A stretch of 41,780 bases of DNA, taken from assembly GCF_900659635.1 (NCBI RefSeq), contig NZ_CAACVB010000044.1:1-41780 (forward strand), written 5' to 3'. A program made the position numbers and the translations under genes. Below are positions 16,144 through 23,712 of the stretch, one piece after another. The stretch's first letter is position 1. Every line of letters begins with the position of its first letter. Below the pieces are notes generated by a model. It did no database searches. It had not been told where the DNA came from and worked only from the letters and a program-made list of their open reading frames with translations. The DNA comes from Actinomadura roseirufa. GTDB lineage: Bacteria; Actinomycetota; Actinomycetes; Streptosporangiales; Streptosporangiaceae.

Positions 16144-17678
16144 GCGCGGCCGGCCCCCTCGCGCCGCGGGTCGTCCTGAGCCTCGGCTCGCTCTCCAAGA
16201 CGTTCCCCGCCCAGAAGGCGCTGGACGACGTCGACCTGGAACTGCTGGCGGGGGAGGTGCACTGCCTGCTCGGGCAGAACGGTTCCGGCAAGTCGACCCT
16301 GATCAAGATCATCGCGGGCTATCACTCGGCGGATCCCGGGGCGACGGCCACCCTGAACGGCGCCCCGATGGCGCTCGGCGCCGCCGCGGCGCGCGATCGG
16401 GCGATGGCCTTCATCCACCAGGATCTCGGGCTGGTGCCCGAGCTGGACGCCGTCGACAACCTGGCGCTGGGCCAGCGGTACGCCGGCCGCTGGTGGCTGT
16501 CGGCCCGCCGCGAACGCCGTGCGGCGGCCCGGCTGCTGTCGGAGTTCGAGGTGGACCTCGACCCCGGCCGCCCGCTGGCCGCGGCCACCCCGGGCCAGCA
16601 GACGATGGTCGCCATCGTGCGGGCGGTGGCGGCGACCGACGGGGCGCCGGCCCTGCTGGTCCTGGACGAGCCCACCGCGTCGTTGCCGCAGCACCAGGTC
16701 GAGCAGCTGTTCGACCTGGTGCGCAAGCTCCGCGACCGCGGCACGGCGATCCTCTACGTGACGCATCGCCTCCGCGAGGTGTTCCAGATCGGGGACCGGG
16801 TCACGGTCCTGCGGGACGGACGGCGGATCACGACCCGGCCGGTCGACGGCGTCGGTGACGCCGACGAGCTCGTCCGGCTGATCATCGGCCGAACGCCGGC
16901 CGAGTTCTCGCCGCCCCTCCCGGCACCGGACTCGGAGGTGCTGCTGAGCGCGTCCGGCGTGTCCGGCGACCAGGTGGCCGACTTCTCCCTGGAGGCGCGG
17001 GCCGGTGAGATCGTCGGCGTCAGCGGCCTGATCGGCTCCGGATACGACCAGGCGCTCGGGCTGACCTTCGGCGCGCGCCGCCGGAGCGGCGGACAGGTGC
17101 GGCTGGGGGGCCGCGCTGTGCCGGCCCATCGGCCCGGCGCGGCGATCGCCGCCGGGATGGCCTACGCGCCGGCCGACCGGAAACGGCTCTCCACGATTCC
17201 CCAGTGGACCGCGCGCGAGAACGTCACCCTGCCTCGTCTTCCGGCCGCCGGGCCCGCGCGCTGGCTCGGCGGGCGGCTCGAACGACGCGAGGTCCGACCG
17301 TGGATCGAGCGGCTGGACGTGGTGCCGGCGGACCCCGACCGTCAGCTGGCCCTGCTGAGCGGGGGCAACCAGCAGAAGCTGGTGCTGGCGCGCTGGCTGC
17401 GCGTCGACGCCCAGGTCCTTCTCCTGGACGAGCCCACCAGCGGGGTCGACGCCGGCGCGAAGGCGTCGATCTACGAGGCGCTGGCCGGCATCGCGGCGCA
17501 GGGGCGGGCGGTGGTGCTGTCCTCCTCCGACGCCGAGGAGCTGTGCGCCGTGTGCGACCGGGTGCTGATCATGCGCCACGGCGTCGTCCGCGCCGAACTC
17601 GCCAAGGGCGACCTCTCGGTCGCGCGCATCGTCGGCGAGACGATCCGCGACTCCGCCGACGACACCCAGGAGGAGTGA
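16140..17678 (+). CDS. ABC importer ATPase with two nucleotide-binding domains (RbsA-like)
   Basis: Cytoplasmic ATPase of 512 aa with two fused ABC domains, as in RbsA/XylG. Domain 1 has Walker A G-Q-N-G-S-G-K-S-T (45-53), Walker B L-V-L-D-E-P (173-178) and switch His209, but its signature is A-T-P-G-Q-Q (149-154) rather than L-S-G-G-Q. Domain 2 has a degenerate Walker A G-L-I-G-S-G-Y-D-Q (296-304, no Lys) with a perfect L-S-G-G-N-Q-Q-K signature (406-413) and Walker B at 427-432. This asymmetry is normal for the CUT2 class. ATG 16140 overlaps the upstream TGA (ATGA). Confidence 0.92.
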   Translation: MSAAGPLAPRVVLSLGSLSKTFPAQKALDDVDLELLAGEVHCLLGQNGSGKSTLIKIIAGYHSADPGATATLNGAPMALGAAAARDRAMAFIHQDLGLVPELDAVDNLALGQRYAGRWWLSARRERRAAARLLSEFEVDLDPGRPLAAATPGQQTMVAIVRAVAATDGAPALLVLDEPTASLPQHQVEQLFDLVRKLRDRGTAILYVTHRLREVFQIGDRVTVLRDGRRITTRPVDGVGDADELVRLIIGRTPAEFSPPLPAPDSEVLLSASGVSGDQVADFSLEARAGEIVGVSGLIGSGYDQALGLTFGARRRSGGQVRLGGRAVPAHRPGAAIAAGMAYAPADRKRLSTIPQWTARENVTLPRLPAAGPARWLGGRLERREVRPWIERLDVVPADPDRQLALLSGGNQQKLVLARWLRVDAQVLLLDEPTSGVDAGAKASIYEALAGIAAQGRAVVLSSSDAEELCAVCDRVLIMRHGVVRAELAKGDLSVARIVGETIRDSADDTQEE

Positions 17679-17683
17679 CACCC

Positions 17684-18772
17684 ATGACCTTCGAACCCCA
17701 GGCCCTCACGACCGAGCCGAGCCCGCCGCCGGAGGACGGCGGCGCCGGGCGGCCGCGGGCGACCCGGCTCCTGCGCCTGGTCGCCGGCCGGGTGCAGGCG
17801 GCCCGCTACAGCGGGCTGCTGCTGTGCGCGGCGCTGATCGTCTTCTTCTCCCTCCAGCTGCCCGAGACGTTCCCGACGAGGGCCACGGTCACCGGCATCG
17901 CGGGCGACCAGTCGGTCACGCTGGTTCTCGCGCTGGGACTGCTGGTGACCCTGGCGATCGGCCAGTTCGACCTGTCGGCGGCCCAGAACCTCGGCATGTG
18001 CGCCATGATCTGCAGCGTCCTGATGGTGCGCCACCAGGTGAGTCCCGGCGTCGCCGTGCTGGTGACGCTGCTGATCGGACTGCTCGTCGGGCTGCTCAAC
18101 GCGGTGTTCGTGGCGGTGATCGGCATCGACAGCCTGATCGCCACGCTGGGCATGAGCTCGGTGCTGCTCGCGGTCACCGAACAGGTCTCCAACTACCAGT
18201 TCGTCGGCCCGGTGCCCAGCGGGTTCCAGGACTTCGCGAACCACGAGATCCTCGGGTTGCCCAGCGTCGCCCTGTACGCCGTCGTGCTCGGCGTGCTCGC
18301 CTGGTACGTCCTCGAGCACACGCCCGTCGGACGCCGCGCGTTCGCGGTGGGGGCGAACCCGGACGCCTCCCGGCTCGCCGGTGTCCGGACCGTCCGGTAC
18401 ATCGCCGGCTCGTTCGTGGTGACGTCCCTGTTCGCCGCGGTCGGCGGAGTGCTCGTGACCGCGAAGATCGGCAATGTCGCCCCGACGCTCGGCCCGGCCT
18501 ACCTGCTGCCGAGCTTCGCCGCCTGCTTCCTGGGCACGACCCAGCTCAAGCCGGGGCGGTTCAACGTCGGGGGCACCGTCATCGCGCTGCTGCTGCTCGC
18601 CATCGGCGTGAAGGGCCTGCAACTCAGGGGCGGTCAGTTGTGGGTGACCGACCTGTTCAACGGTGTCGCGCTGCTCGCCGCGGTGAGCGCCGCGGTCCTG
18701 AGCGGCAGGCTCCGTCCCAGGCTCAGGCGGCGCAAGCAGGCGCCCCGGGCCGAGGCCGCGCGGGCGCACTGA
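17684..18772 (+). CDS. ABC importer permease (RbsC-like)
   Basis: Membrane permease of 362 aa with a 40-residue hydrophilic N-terminus, about 8-10 hydrophobic helices and a basic C-terminal tail. CUT2 permease hallmarks are G-L-L-V-T-L-A-I-G-Q-F-D-L-S (near 85-98), G-L-L-N-A-V-F-V-A, I-A-T-L-G-M and the coupling-loop region T-P-V-G-R-R-A-F-A-V-G-A-N-P-D-A-S-R-L-A-G-V. An AGGAGGAG site precedes the ATG, 5 bp after the ATPase stop. It completes a three-gene importer. Only one permease is present, so a homodimer is expected. It ends at a strong bidirectional terminator. Confidence 0.92.
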   Translation: MTFEPQALTTEPSPPPEDGGAGRPRATRLLRLVAGRVQAARYSGLLLCAALIVFFSLQLPETFPTRATVTGIAGDQSVTLVLALGLLVTLAIGQFDLSAAQNLGMCAMICSVLMVRHQVSPGVAVLVTLLIGLLVGLLNAVFVAVIGIDSLIATLGMSSVLLAVTEQVSNYQFVGPVPSGFQDFANHEILGLPSVALYAVVLGVLAWYVLEHTPVGRRAFAVGANPDASRLAGVRTVRYIAGSFVVTSLFAAVGGVLVTAKIGNVAPTLGPAYLLPSFAACFLGTTQLKPGRFNVGGTVIALLLLAIGVKGLQLRGGQLWVTDLFNGVALLAAVSAAVLSGRLRPRLRRRKQAPRAEAARAH

Positions 18773-18820
18773 CGAGCGGTACTGACGAGCGGGCGCGTGC
18801 CGCGGCCGCCGCCGGCGAGG

Positions 18821-18857
18821 ACCGGCCCTTCACGCGCGATGCGCGTGAAGGGCCGGT
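18821..18857. terminator. Bidirectional terminator hairpin, 17-bp perfect stem
   Basis: Perfect 17-bp inverted repeat (ACCGGCCCTTCACGCGC and its complement) with a GAT loop, between the convergent permease and crotonase stops. It is the strongest hairpin in the window and is well placed to end both transcripts. A 13-bp near-tandem repeat (ACTGACGAGCGGT) at 18768-18793 lies just before it. Confidence 0.85.
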
Positions 18858-18865
18858 GGCGTCCG

Positions 18866-19624
18866 TTACGCGCCGGTCCAGGCCGGTGCCCGCTTCTCGG
18901 CGAACGCCCTGGCCCCTTCCAGGGCGTCGGCGGAGGCGAGCACCGGCTCGACCAGCGCCCGCTGGGCGGCGAACGCCTCGGTGCTCGTGTGGTCGACCGA
19001 CATCGCGACGATCTGCTTGCTGGCGCGGACCGCGAGCGGCGCGCCGGCCGCCACCGTCGCCGCGAGCCCGCGCGCCGCGGCCAGGGCGCCCGACGGCTCG
19101 GTGAGCAGGTTGACCAGCCCGTGCGCATGGGCCGTCTCCGCCGGCAGCGGCTCCCCGGTCAGCGCGAGTTGCATGGCCAGCCGGTAGGGGAGGGCCTTGG
19201 GCAGCCGCAGCAGGCCGCCCGCCCCCGCGACCAGGCCCCGCCTGACCTCGGGCAGGCCGAACCTCGCGTCCCGTGCCGCGACGATCAGGTCGGCGGCCAG
19301 GGCGAGCTCGAACCCGCCGGCGAGCGCCCAGCCCTCGACGGCCGCGATCAGCGGCTTGGCCGGCGGCCGCTCGGTGAGGCCGCCGAAGCCGCGGCCCGGG
19401 ATGATCGGGATCTCCCCGCGGGTGAAGGCCTTGAGGTCCAGGCCGGCGCAGAAGGTGCCGCCCGCGCCCGTCAGGATCGCGACGGCGAGGTCGTCGCGCG
19501 CCTCGAACTCGTCGATCGCCGCCGCGATGCCCTCGGCCACGTCCAGGTCGACGGCGTTGCGGTCCTCCGGGCGGTTGATCGTGATGACGGCGATCCCGTC
19601 CGCGCACTCGAACGACACACTCAT
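18866..19624 (-). CDS. Crotonase-fold enoyl-CoA hydratase/isomerase family protein (1)
   Basis: Crotonase-superfamily protein of 252 aa acting on a CoA thioester. The oxyanion-hole segments are C-A-G-L-D-L-K (near 59-65) and the G-x-A-L-A-G-G-F-E-L-A helix start near 98-108. At the two glutamates of classical hydratase, the first is kept (L-P-E-V-R-R-G-L) but the second reads A-M-Q-L-A-L-T-G, with Gln in place of Glu. Plain hydratase activity is thus doubtful; isomerase, lyase or another crotonase reaction is possible. ATG at 19624. It is the last minus-strand gene, separated from the upstream dehydrogenase gene by a large hairpin, so its expression may be reduced or independent. Confidence 0.88.
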   Translation of the reverse strand: MSVSFECADGIAVITINRPEDRNAVDLDVAEGIAAAIDEFEARDDLAVAILTGAGGTFCAGLDLKAFTRGEIPIIPGRGFGGLTERPPAKPLIAAVEGWALAGGFELALAADLIVAARDARFGLPEVRRGLVAGAGGLLRLPKALPYRLAMQLALTGEPLPAETAHAHGLVNLLTEPSGALAAARGLAATVAAGAPLAVRASKQIVAMSVDHTSTEAFAAQRALVEPVLASADALEGARAFAEKRAPAWTGA

Positions 19625-19675
19625 CGGGTTGCTCCATTTCCGCGCGCCGGTCGCCCGGCGCGCACGTCGTGCCGC

Positions 19676-19717
19676 CGTTCGGGGCGACGTCGTTGCAGAG
19701 CGACGCCGCCCCGAACG
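19676..19717 (-). terminator. Intra-operon hairpin (attenuator or terminator candidate)
   Basis: Arms of 17 bp with one mismatch (19676-19692 with 19701-19717) and an 8-base loop, in the 129-bp gap between the dehydrogenase stop (19754) and the crotonase start (19624). It would partly end the box C transcript or act as a processing/stability element. Confidence 0.55.
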
Positions 19718-19753
19718 ACGTCGCTCGGGGCGGAGCCGCCAGGGCGGGGCCGC

Positions 19754-20812
19754 TCAGCGCGTTCCGGTGAGCAGCGGCCACAGCCCGGGGGAGCCCGCGG
19801 ACATCACGTCCCGCCCGAGGACTCCGGACCACTCCTCCTCGTTGCCCGCCTCGTCCCGCCAGGCCCACAGCCGGGTGGTGCTGTGCCGCAGGGAATGCTC
19901 CTCGGTGAACCCGATGGCGCCGTGGACCTGGTGCGCCAGCGAGGCGACCACACCGGCCATCTGACCCGCGACGACCTTGGCCGCGGCGACCGCCACGTCC
20001 GCGTCGCCCCCGGTGTCGTGGGCGAGCGCCGCGGCCTCCACGGCCACCGTGGCCAGCAGCACCTCGCCGGCCATCGCGGCCAGGTGCTGCTGAACGGCCT
20101 GGAACTTCGCGATCGGCCTGCCGAACTGCTCGCGCTCGCCCGCGTAGGCGAGGGCCAGTTCCAGCGCCCGGCGGGCGGCGCCGGCCATGAGCGCGGCGCG
20201 GGCGAGCGCGGCCCGGCCGCGGAACGCCGCCTCGGAGATCGGCGAGCCCGCGGGCACCTCGTGGACCCGGGACGGGGGAACGACGGCGTCGACCGCCAGG
20301 TCGTCGCGAGGCTCGCCGGCCAGGTTCGTCCCCTGCTCCGGCAGGAAGTCGCCGCGGCTCAGCAGAACCACGCGCCCGCCGTCGAGGACGGCGACGTGGT
20401 GGGCGTGCCGGGCCCAGGGCACGCGGGCGATCGTCCCGCGGACGGCGAGACCGCCCTCCTGCCGGTCCGTCCGCAGTCCGGGACCCGCGACCGCGGCGGT
20501 CATCGGACCGGAGGGCACCGTGGCGCCGCACCCGGCGATGAGCCAGCCGGCCAGCAGCGCGGTCTCGGCGAGCGGGACACCGGCCGAGGACTCGCCCAGC
20601 ACCTTCAGCACGGCCACGGCGGCGGCGACGTCCCCGCCGGCGCCGCCGTGCTCCTCCGGCACCGAGATCGTGGTGACGCCGATCTGCTCCAGCGCGGTCC
20701 ACAGCGCGGCGTTCCAGCCGCCGCCGGCGCAGGCCGTCACCGCGTCGAGGCCGCCCTGTGCGGCGCACGCCTCGCGCACGGTCTCCACGAGCGCCGAGAT
20801 GATCTCGTTCAT
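19754..20812 (-). CDS. Acyl-CoA dehydrogenase, small-subunit type (pair 2)
   Basis: Acyl-CoA dehydrogenase homologue of 352 aa with a weak middle domain and no T-E-P-x-x-G-S-D loop, but an intact FAD-binding C-terminus: R-E-Q-F-G-R-P-I-A-K-F-Q-A-V-Q-Q-H and Q-V-H-G-A-I-G-F-T-E-E-H. This is the beta-subunit pattern of heteromeric dehydrogenases. ATG at 20812 overlaps the stop of the large-subunit gene as ATGA, giving tight translational coupling that suits a stoichiometric complex. Gene order (large, small) is opposite to pair 1 (small, large). Partnering is inferred from order and the complementary loss of motifs. Confidence 0.87.
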   Translation of the reverse strand: MNEIISALVETVREACAAQGGLDAVTACAGGGWNAALWTALEQIGVTTISVPEEHGGAGGDVAAAVAVLKVLGESSAGVPLAETALLAGWLIAGCGATVPSGPMTAAVAGPGLRTDRQEGGLAVRGTIARVPWARHAHHVAVLDGGRVVLLSRGDFLPEQGTNLAGEPRDDLAVDAVVPPSRVHEVPAGSPISEAAFRGRAALARAALMAGAARRALELALAYAGEREQFGRPIAKFQAVQQHLAAMAGEVLLATVAVEAAALAHDTGGDADVAVAAAKVVAGQMAGVVASLAHQVHGAIGFTEEHSLRHSTTRLWAWRDEAGNEEEWSGVLGRDVMSAGSPGLWPLLTGTR

Positions 20813-21963
20813 CGCACCCCCAGTTCCTTGGCGACGACGCCGCGCAAGATCTCGTTGGTCCCGCCCCGCAGGGTGAATCCGGGACCGTGCAGGATCGACT
20901 CGGCCAGCATCCGGGGCAGCGGCAGGCTCGACCCGGGGTCGGGAACGACCTGGCTCAGCAGCCGGACGGTGTCGGTGACGACGCTCTCGAACCGGGTACC
21001 GAGGTCCTTGACCACAGCGGCCTCCACGGCCGGTGCGGCGCCGGCCTCGAGCCGCCCGGCGACCGCGAGGGACAGCTGGCGCAGCGCCCACATCCGCCCG
21101 GCCACCGCGCCGACGCGCGCCGCGCCCGCCGGGTCGCCGTGCTCGGCCAGATGGCCGACGGCGGCGGCCAGCAGGGGGAAGGTCGACAGGATCCGCTCCG
21201 GGCCGCTGCGTTCCATCGCCAGCTCGCTGGTGACCTGCAGCCACCCCGACCCGGGCTCCCCGAGCACCCGGGCGTCGGGGACGAACACGTCGTCGAAGAC
21301 GACCTCGTTGAAATGGTGCTCGCCGGTGAGCAGCAGGATCGGCCGGATGCGCACGGCGGGGTCGGGCAGCTCGATGATGAACTGGGTCAGCCCGGCGTGC
21401 CGGTCGGCCGTGCGGGGCTCGGTCCGGGCGAGGGCGATCATGGCGTGCGCCCGGTGCGCCCCGCTGGCCCAGACCTTCGTCCCGCCGAGCCGCCAGCCCC
21501 CCTCGACCCGCGTGCCGCGCGTGCGCACCGACGCCAGGTCGGAGCCGGTGTCGGGCTCGCTCATGCCGGCGGCGAAGAAGCACTCGCCACGGGCGATCCG
21601 GGGCAGGAACTCCTGTTTCTGCTCCTCGGTCCCGAACCTCAGCAGTCCCGGCCCGGACTGCCGGTCGGCGATCCAGTGCGCGGCCACCGGGGCTCCGGCC
21701 GCGAGCAGTTCCTCGGTGACGGCGAACCGCGCCAGCGCGCCGGAGGCCGACCCGCCGTAGCGCGCCGGGAAGGCCATGCCGATCCAGCCGCGCTCGCCCA
21801 GCCGCCGGCTGAACTCGTGGTCCCAGCCCCCGAGCCACTGGTCGCAGTGCGAGGCGATCCGGCCCGCCGACAGCTCGTCGGCCAGGAAGGCGCGCACGTC
21901 CGCCCGCAGGACGCCGAGTTCCTCCGGAAGCGTCACGGGCTCAAGGCCCCAGAGATCCTTCAC
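20809..21963 (-). CDS. Acyl-CoA dehydrogenase, large-subunit type (pair 2)
   Basis: Acyl-CoA dehydrogenase of 384 aa with complete domains. The flavin loop is M-S-E-P-D-T-G-S-D (134-142), the probable catalytic base is Glu251 in A-M-E-R-S, and the C-terminal motif is R-G-G-T-N-E-I-L-R-G, without the Y-E-G-T glutamate. GTG start at 21963 with a GAGGAG site upstream on the minus strand. It overlaps the small-subunit gene by four bases. It resembles FadE-type alpha subunits of steroid-degrading actinobacteria; the substrate is unknown. Confidence 0.9.
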   Translation of the reverse strand: MKDLWGLEPVTLPEELGVLRADVRAFLADELSAGRIASHCDQWLGGWDHEFSRRLGERGWIGMAFPARYGGSASGALARFAVTEELLAAGAPVAAHWIADRQSGPGLLRFGTEEQKQEFLPRIARGECFFAAGMSEPDTGSDLASVRTRGTRVEGGWRLGGTKVWASGAHRAHAMIALARTEPRTADRHAGLTQFIIELPDPAVRIRPILLLTGEHHFNEVVFDDVFVPDARVLGEPGSGWLQVTSELAMERSGPERILSTFPLLAAAVGHLAEHGDPAGAARVGAVAGRMWALRQLSLAVAGRLEAGAAPAVEAAVVKDLGTRFESVVTDTVRLLSQVVPDPGSSLPLPRMLAESILHGPGFTLRGGTNEILRGVVAKELGVR

Positions 21964-21990
21964 TTGTCGCTCACTCTCCTCGGCGGGCGT

Positions 21991-22800
21991 TCAGCGCACT
22001 GCCCAGCGGCCCGTGTAGGCCGGGGGGTCGGTCTTGTCGAGGAAGGCCCGGTACGCGGCCGGGGCGTCCTCGGTGGCCAGGTTCACCGCCTGCGCCCGCG
22101 CTTCGTTGTCGATCGCGTCCCGCAGCGTCTGGGTGGTGCCCTGATGCAGCAGGGACTTGGACTGGGCGAGCGCCACCGGCGGAAGCGCCGCCAGCCGATG
22201 GGCCAGCTCGGCGGCGAAGGCCGCCAGCTCGTTCTCCGGCCTGACCCAGGTCACCAGCCCGAGCTCCCGGGCCTCCTCGGCGCCGATCATCTCGGCGAGC
22301 ATCGTCAGGCGCTTGGCCTGCTGGAGGCCGGCGAGGCGGGGCAGGAACCAGGATCCGCCGAAGTCGATCGACAGTCCGCGCCGGGCGAAGATCTGCGAGA
22401 AGCGGGCGGACGCCGAGGCGACGACGAGGTCACAGGCCAGCGCGAGGTTCCAGCCCGCGCCCACCGCGACCCCCTCGACCACGGCGATCACCGGCTTCGG
22501 CAGCTCGCTCAGGGCGATCGCGATGTTGCCGACCCGGCGCATCACCGCGACCGGATGCTCATCGCGGGGCCCGCGGCCGAGGTCGGCGCCCGCGCAGAAG
22601 TTCCCGCCGGCCCCGGTCACGACGACGACCCGGACGGCGTCGTCGCCGGCCAGGTCCTCGAGCGCGGCGGCGAGCAGCCGCCAGCCCTCGGCGTCGATGG
22701 CGTTCTTGCGGGCGGGCCTGTTCAGGGTGAGGGTGGCCGTCGCGCCGTCCCGGGTGACGATCACCGGGCGCCGCTCGGCCGAGGGTGTCTCTGCGGTCAT
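21991..22800 (-). CDS. Crotonase-fold protein (2), PaaG/isomerase-like active site
   Basis: Crotonase-superfamily protein of 269 aa. The oxyanion loop is N-F-C-A-G-A-D-L-G; the second is G-V-A-V-G-A-G-W-N-L-A-L. Both hydratase glutamates are absent. Instead the segment G-L-S-I-D-F-G-G-S-W-F-L-P-R-L-A-G places an Asp where PaaG-type delta3,delta2-enoyl-CoA isomerases have their catalytic Asp. A double-bond isomerase role is therefore more likely than hydration. ATG 22800 is chosen because the GTG at 22809 has almost no spacing from the AAGG site. It is 15 bp from the upstream crotonase gene, within the box C operon. Confidence 0.87.
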   Translation of the reverse strand: MTAETPSAERRPVIVTRDGATATLTLNRPARKNAIDAEGWRLLAAALEDLAGDDAVRVVVVTGAGGNFCAGADLGRGPRDEHPVAVMRRVGNIAIALSELPKPVIAVVEGVAVGAGWNLALACDLVVASASARFSQIFARRGLSIDFGGSWFLPRLAGLQQAKRLTMLAEMIGAEEARELGLVTWVRPENELAAFAAELAHRLAALPPVALAQSKSLLHQGTTQTLRDAIDNEARAQAVNLATEDAPAAYRAFLDKTDPPAYTGRWAVR

Positions 22801-22815
22801 GTTCCACACCTTCGG

Positions 22816-23598
22816 CTAGCGGCCCTCGAACACGGGCGCGCGGCCCGCGCGGAACGCCGCCATCGCCTCGGCGGAGTCGTGCGTGCTGTGCACGACGGCC
22901 ATGTGCGAGGAGATCAGGTCGAGTGCGGTCCGGACGTCGGCGCGCGCCGACTGGTAGGCCGCCCGCTTGATCATCTGCACGTTGATCGGCGGCTGCGCCG
23001 CGAGCCTGCCCGCGTAGCGCCGCCACGCCCGCGCGAAGTCCTCGTCGGCGTGCACGTGGTCGGCGAGGCCGATGCGGCGGGCCTCGTCGGCGTCCACGAA
23101 GTCCCCGGTCCACAGGAGTTCGAGCGCCTTGGCCATCCCGACCAGCCGGGGCAGGTAGTAACAGCCGCCGTCGCCGGGGACGAGACCGATCCGGATGTAG
23201 CCCTCCGACAGCCGGGCCGACCGGGCCAGCAGCCGGATGTCGCACATCAGCGCCATGTCCATCCCGGCGCCGACGGCGATCCCGTTCACGGCCGCGATCA
23301 GCGGCTTGTCCAGGTCCTCGACGGCGAGGGCGACCCGGTGGATGCGGTCGTTCAGCAGGGACTTGAGCGCGAGGGGCCCGGTGGCCTCCGCGGTGAAGGC
23401 GTCGAGGTCGATGCCGGAGCAGAAGGCGTCACCGGCGCCGGTGACGACGACGACCCGCACGGCGGGGTCCGTCCGCGCGGAGCGCAGCGCCTTCTCCCAC
23501 TCGTCGATCATGCCGAGGGTGAAGGCGTTCTTCACGTGCGGCCGGTTCAGCAGGATGGTGCCGATCCCGTCGCGCACGGTGTATTCCAGGTCCGCCAC
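22816..23598 (-). CDS. Crotonase-fold enoyl-CoA hydratase/isomerase family protein (3)
   Basis: Crotonase-superfamily protein of 260 aa, first gene of the box C operon. The oxyanion loop is A-F-C-S-G-I-D-L-D; the second is G-I-A-V-G-A-G-M-D-M-A-L. In the active site the first hydratase glutamate position is Tyr (S-E-G-Y-I-R-I-G-L-V-P-G-D-G-G), while the second glutamate is kept (A-L-E-L-L-W-T-G-D). GTG start at 23598 has a GAGGAG site ten bases upstream. The single retained acid suggests a reaction other than simple hydration, or hydration with altered chemistry. Confidence 0.88.
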   Translation of the reverse strand: MADLEYTVRDGIGTILLNRPHVKNAFTLGMIDEWEKALRSARTDPAVRVVVVTGAGDAFCSGIDLDAFTAEATGPLALKSLLNDRIHRVALAVEDLDKPLIAAVNGIAVGAGMDMALMCDIRLLARSARLSEGYIRIGLVPGDGGCYYLPRLVGMAKALELLWTGDFVDADEARRIGLADHVHADEDFARAWRRYAGRLAAQPPINVQMIKRAAYQSARADVRTALDLISSHMAVVHSTHDSAEAMAAFRAGRAPVFEGR

Positions 23599-23641
23599 TC
23601 AGGTCTCCTCAAGCGCAGCTTGGCAAAGGTGGTGTGTCGGG

Positions 23642-23658
23642 GCATACTACCACGTAGG
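23642..23658 (-). promoter_or_regulatory. Island box C, promoter of the minus-strand operon (divergent region)
   Basis: On the minus strand the sequence reads CCTACGTGGTAGTATGC preceded by eight A residues. TAGTAT (23649-23644) is the -10 for the crotonase-led operon, start near 23637, leader of about 40 bases. The plus-strand crotonase gene begins at 23713, so one bound protein could repress both directions. Confidence 0.85.
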
Positions 23659-23712
23659 TTTTTTTTGACCCGTCGCGCCGTGCGGCGGAGGTCGAGCGGA
23701 GGAGGCTCTCGG

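Noticed and set aside
18768..18793. Tandem 13-bp near-repeat after the permease gene
   Set aside because: Only two copies, one overlapping the stop codon, with no further context; probably a slippage duplication without function.
20813..21838. Long in-frame extension of the small-subunit dehydrogenase gene (to 694 aa)
   Set aside because: It reads through the large-subunit gene in a shifted frame; the ATGA overlap at 20809-20812 and family N-terminus fix the start at 20812.
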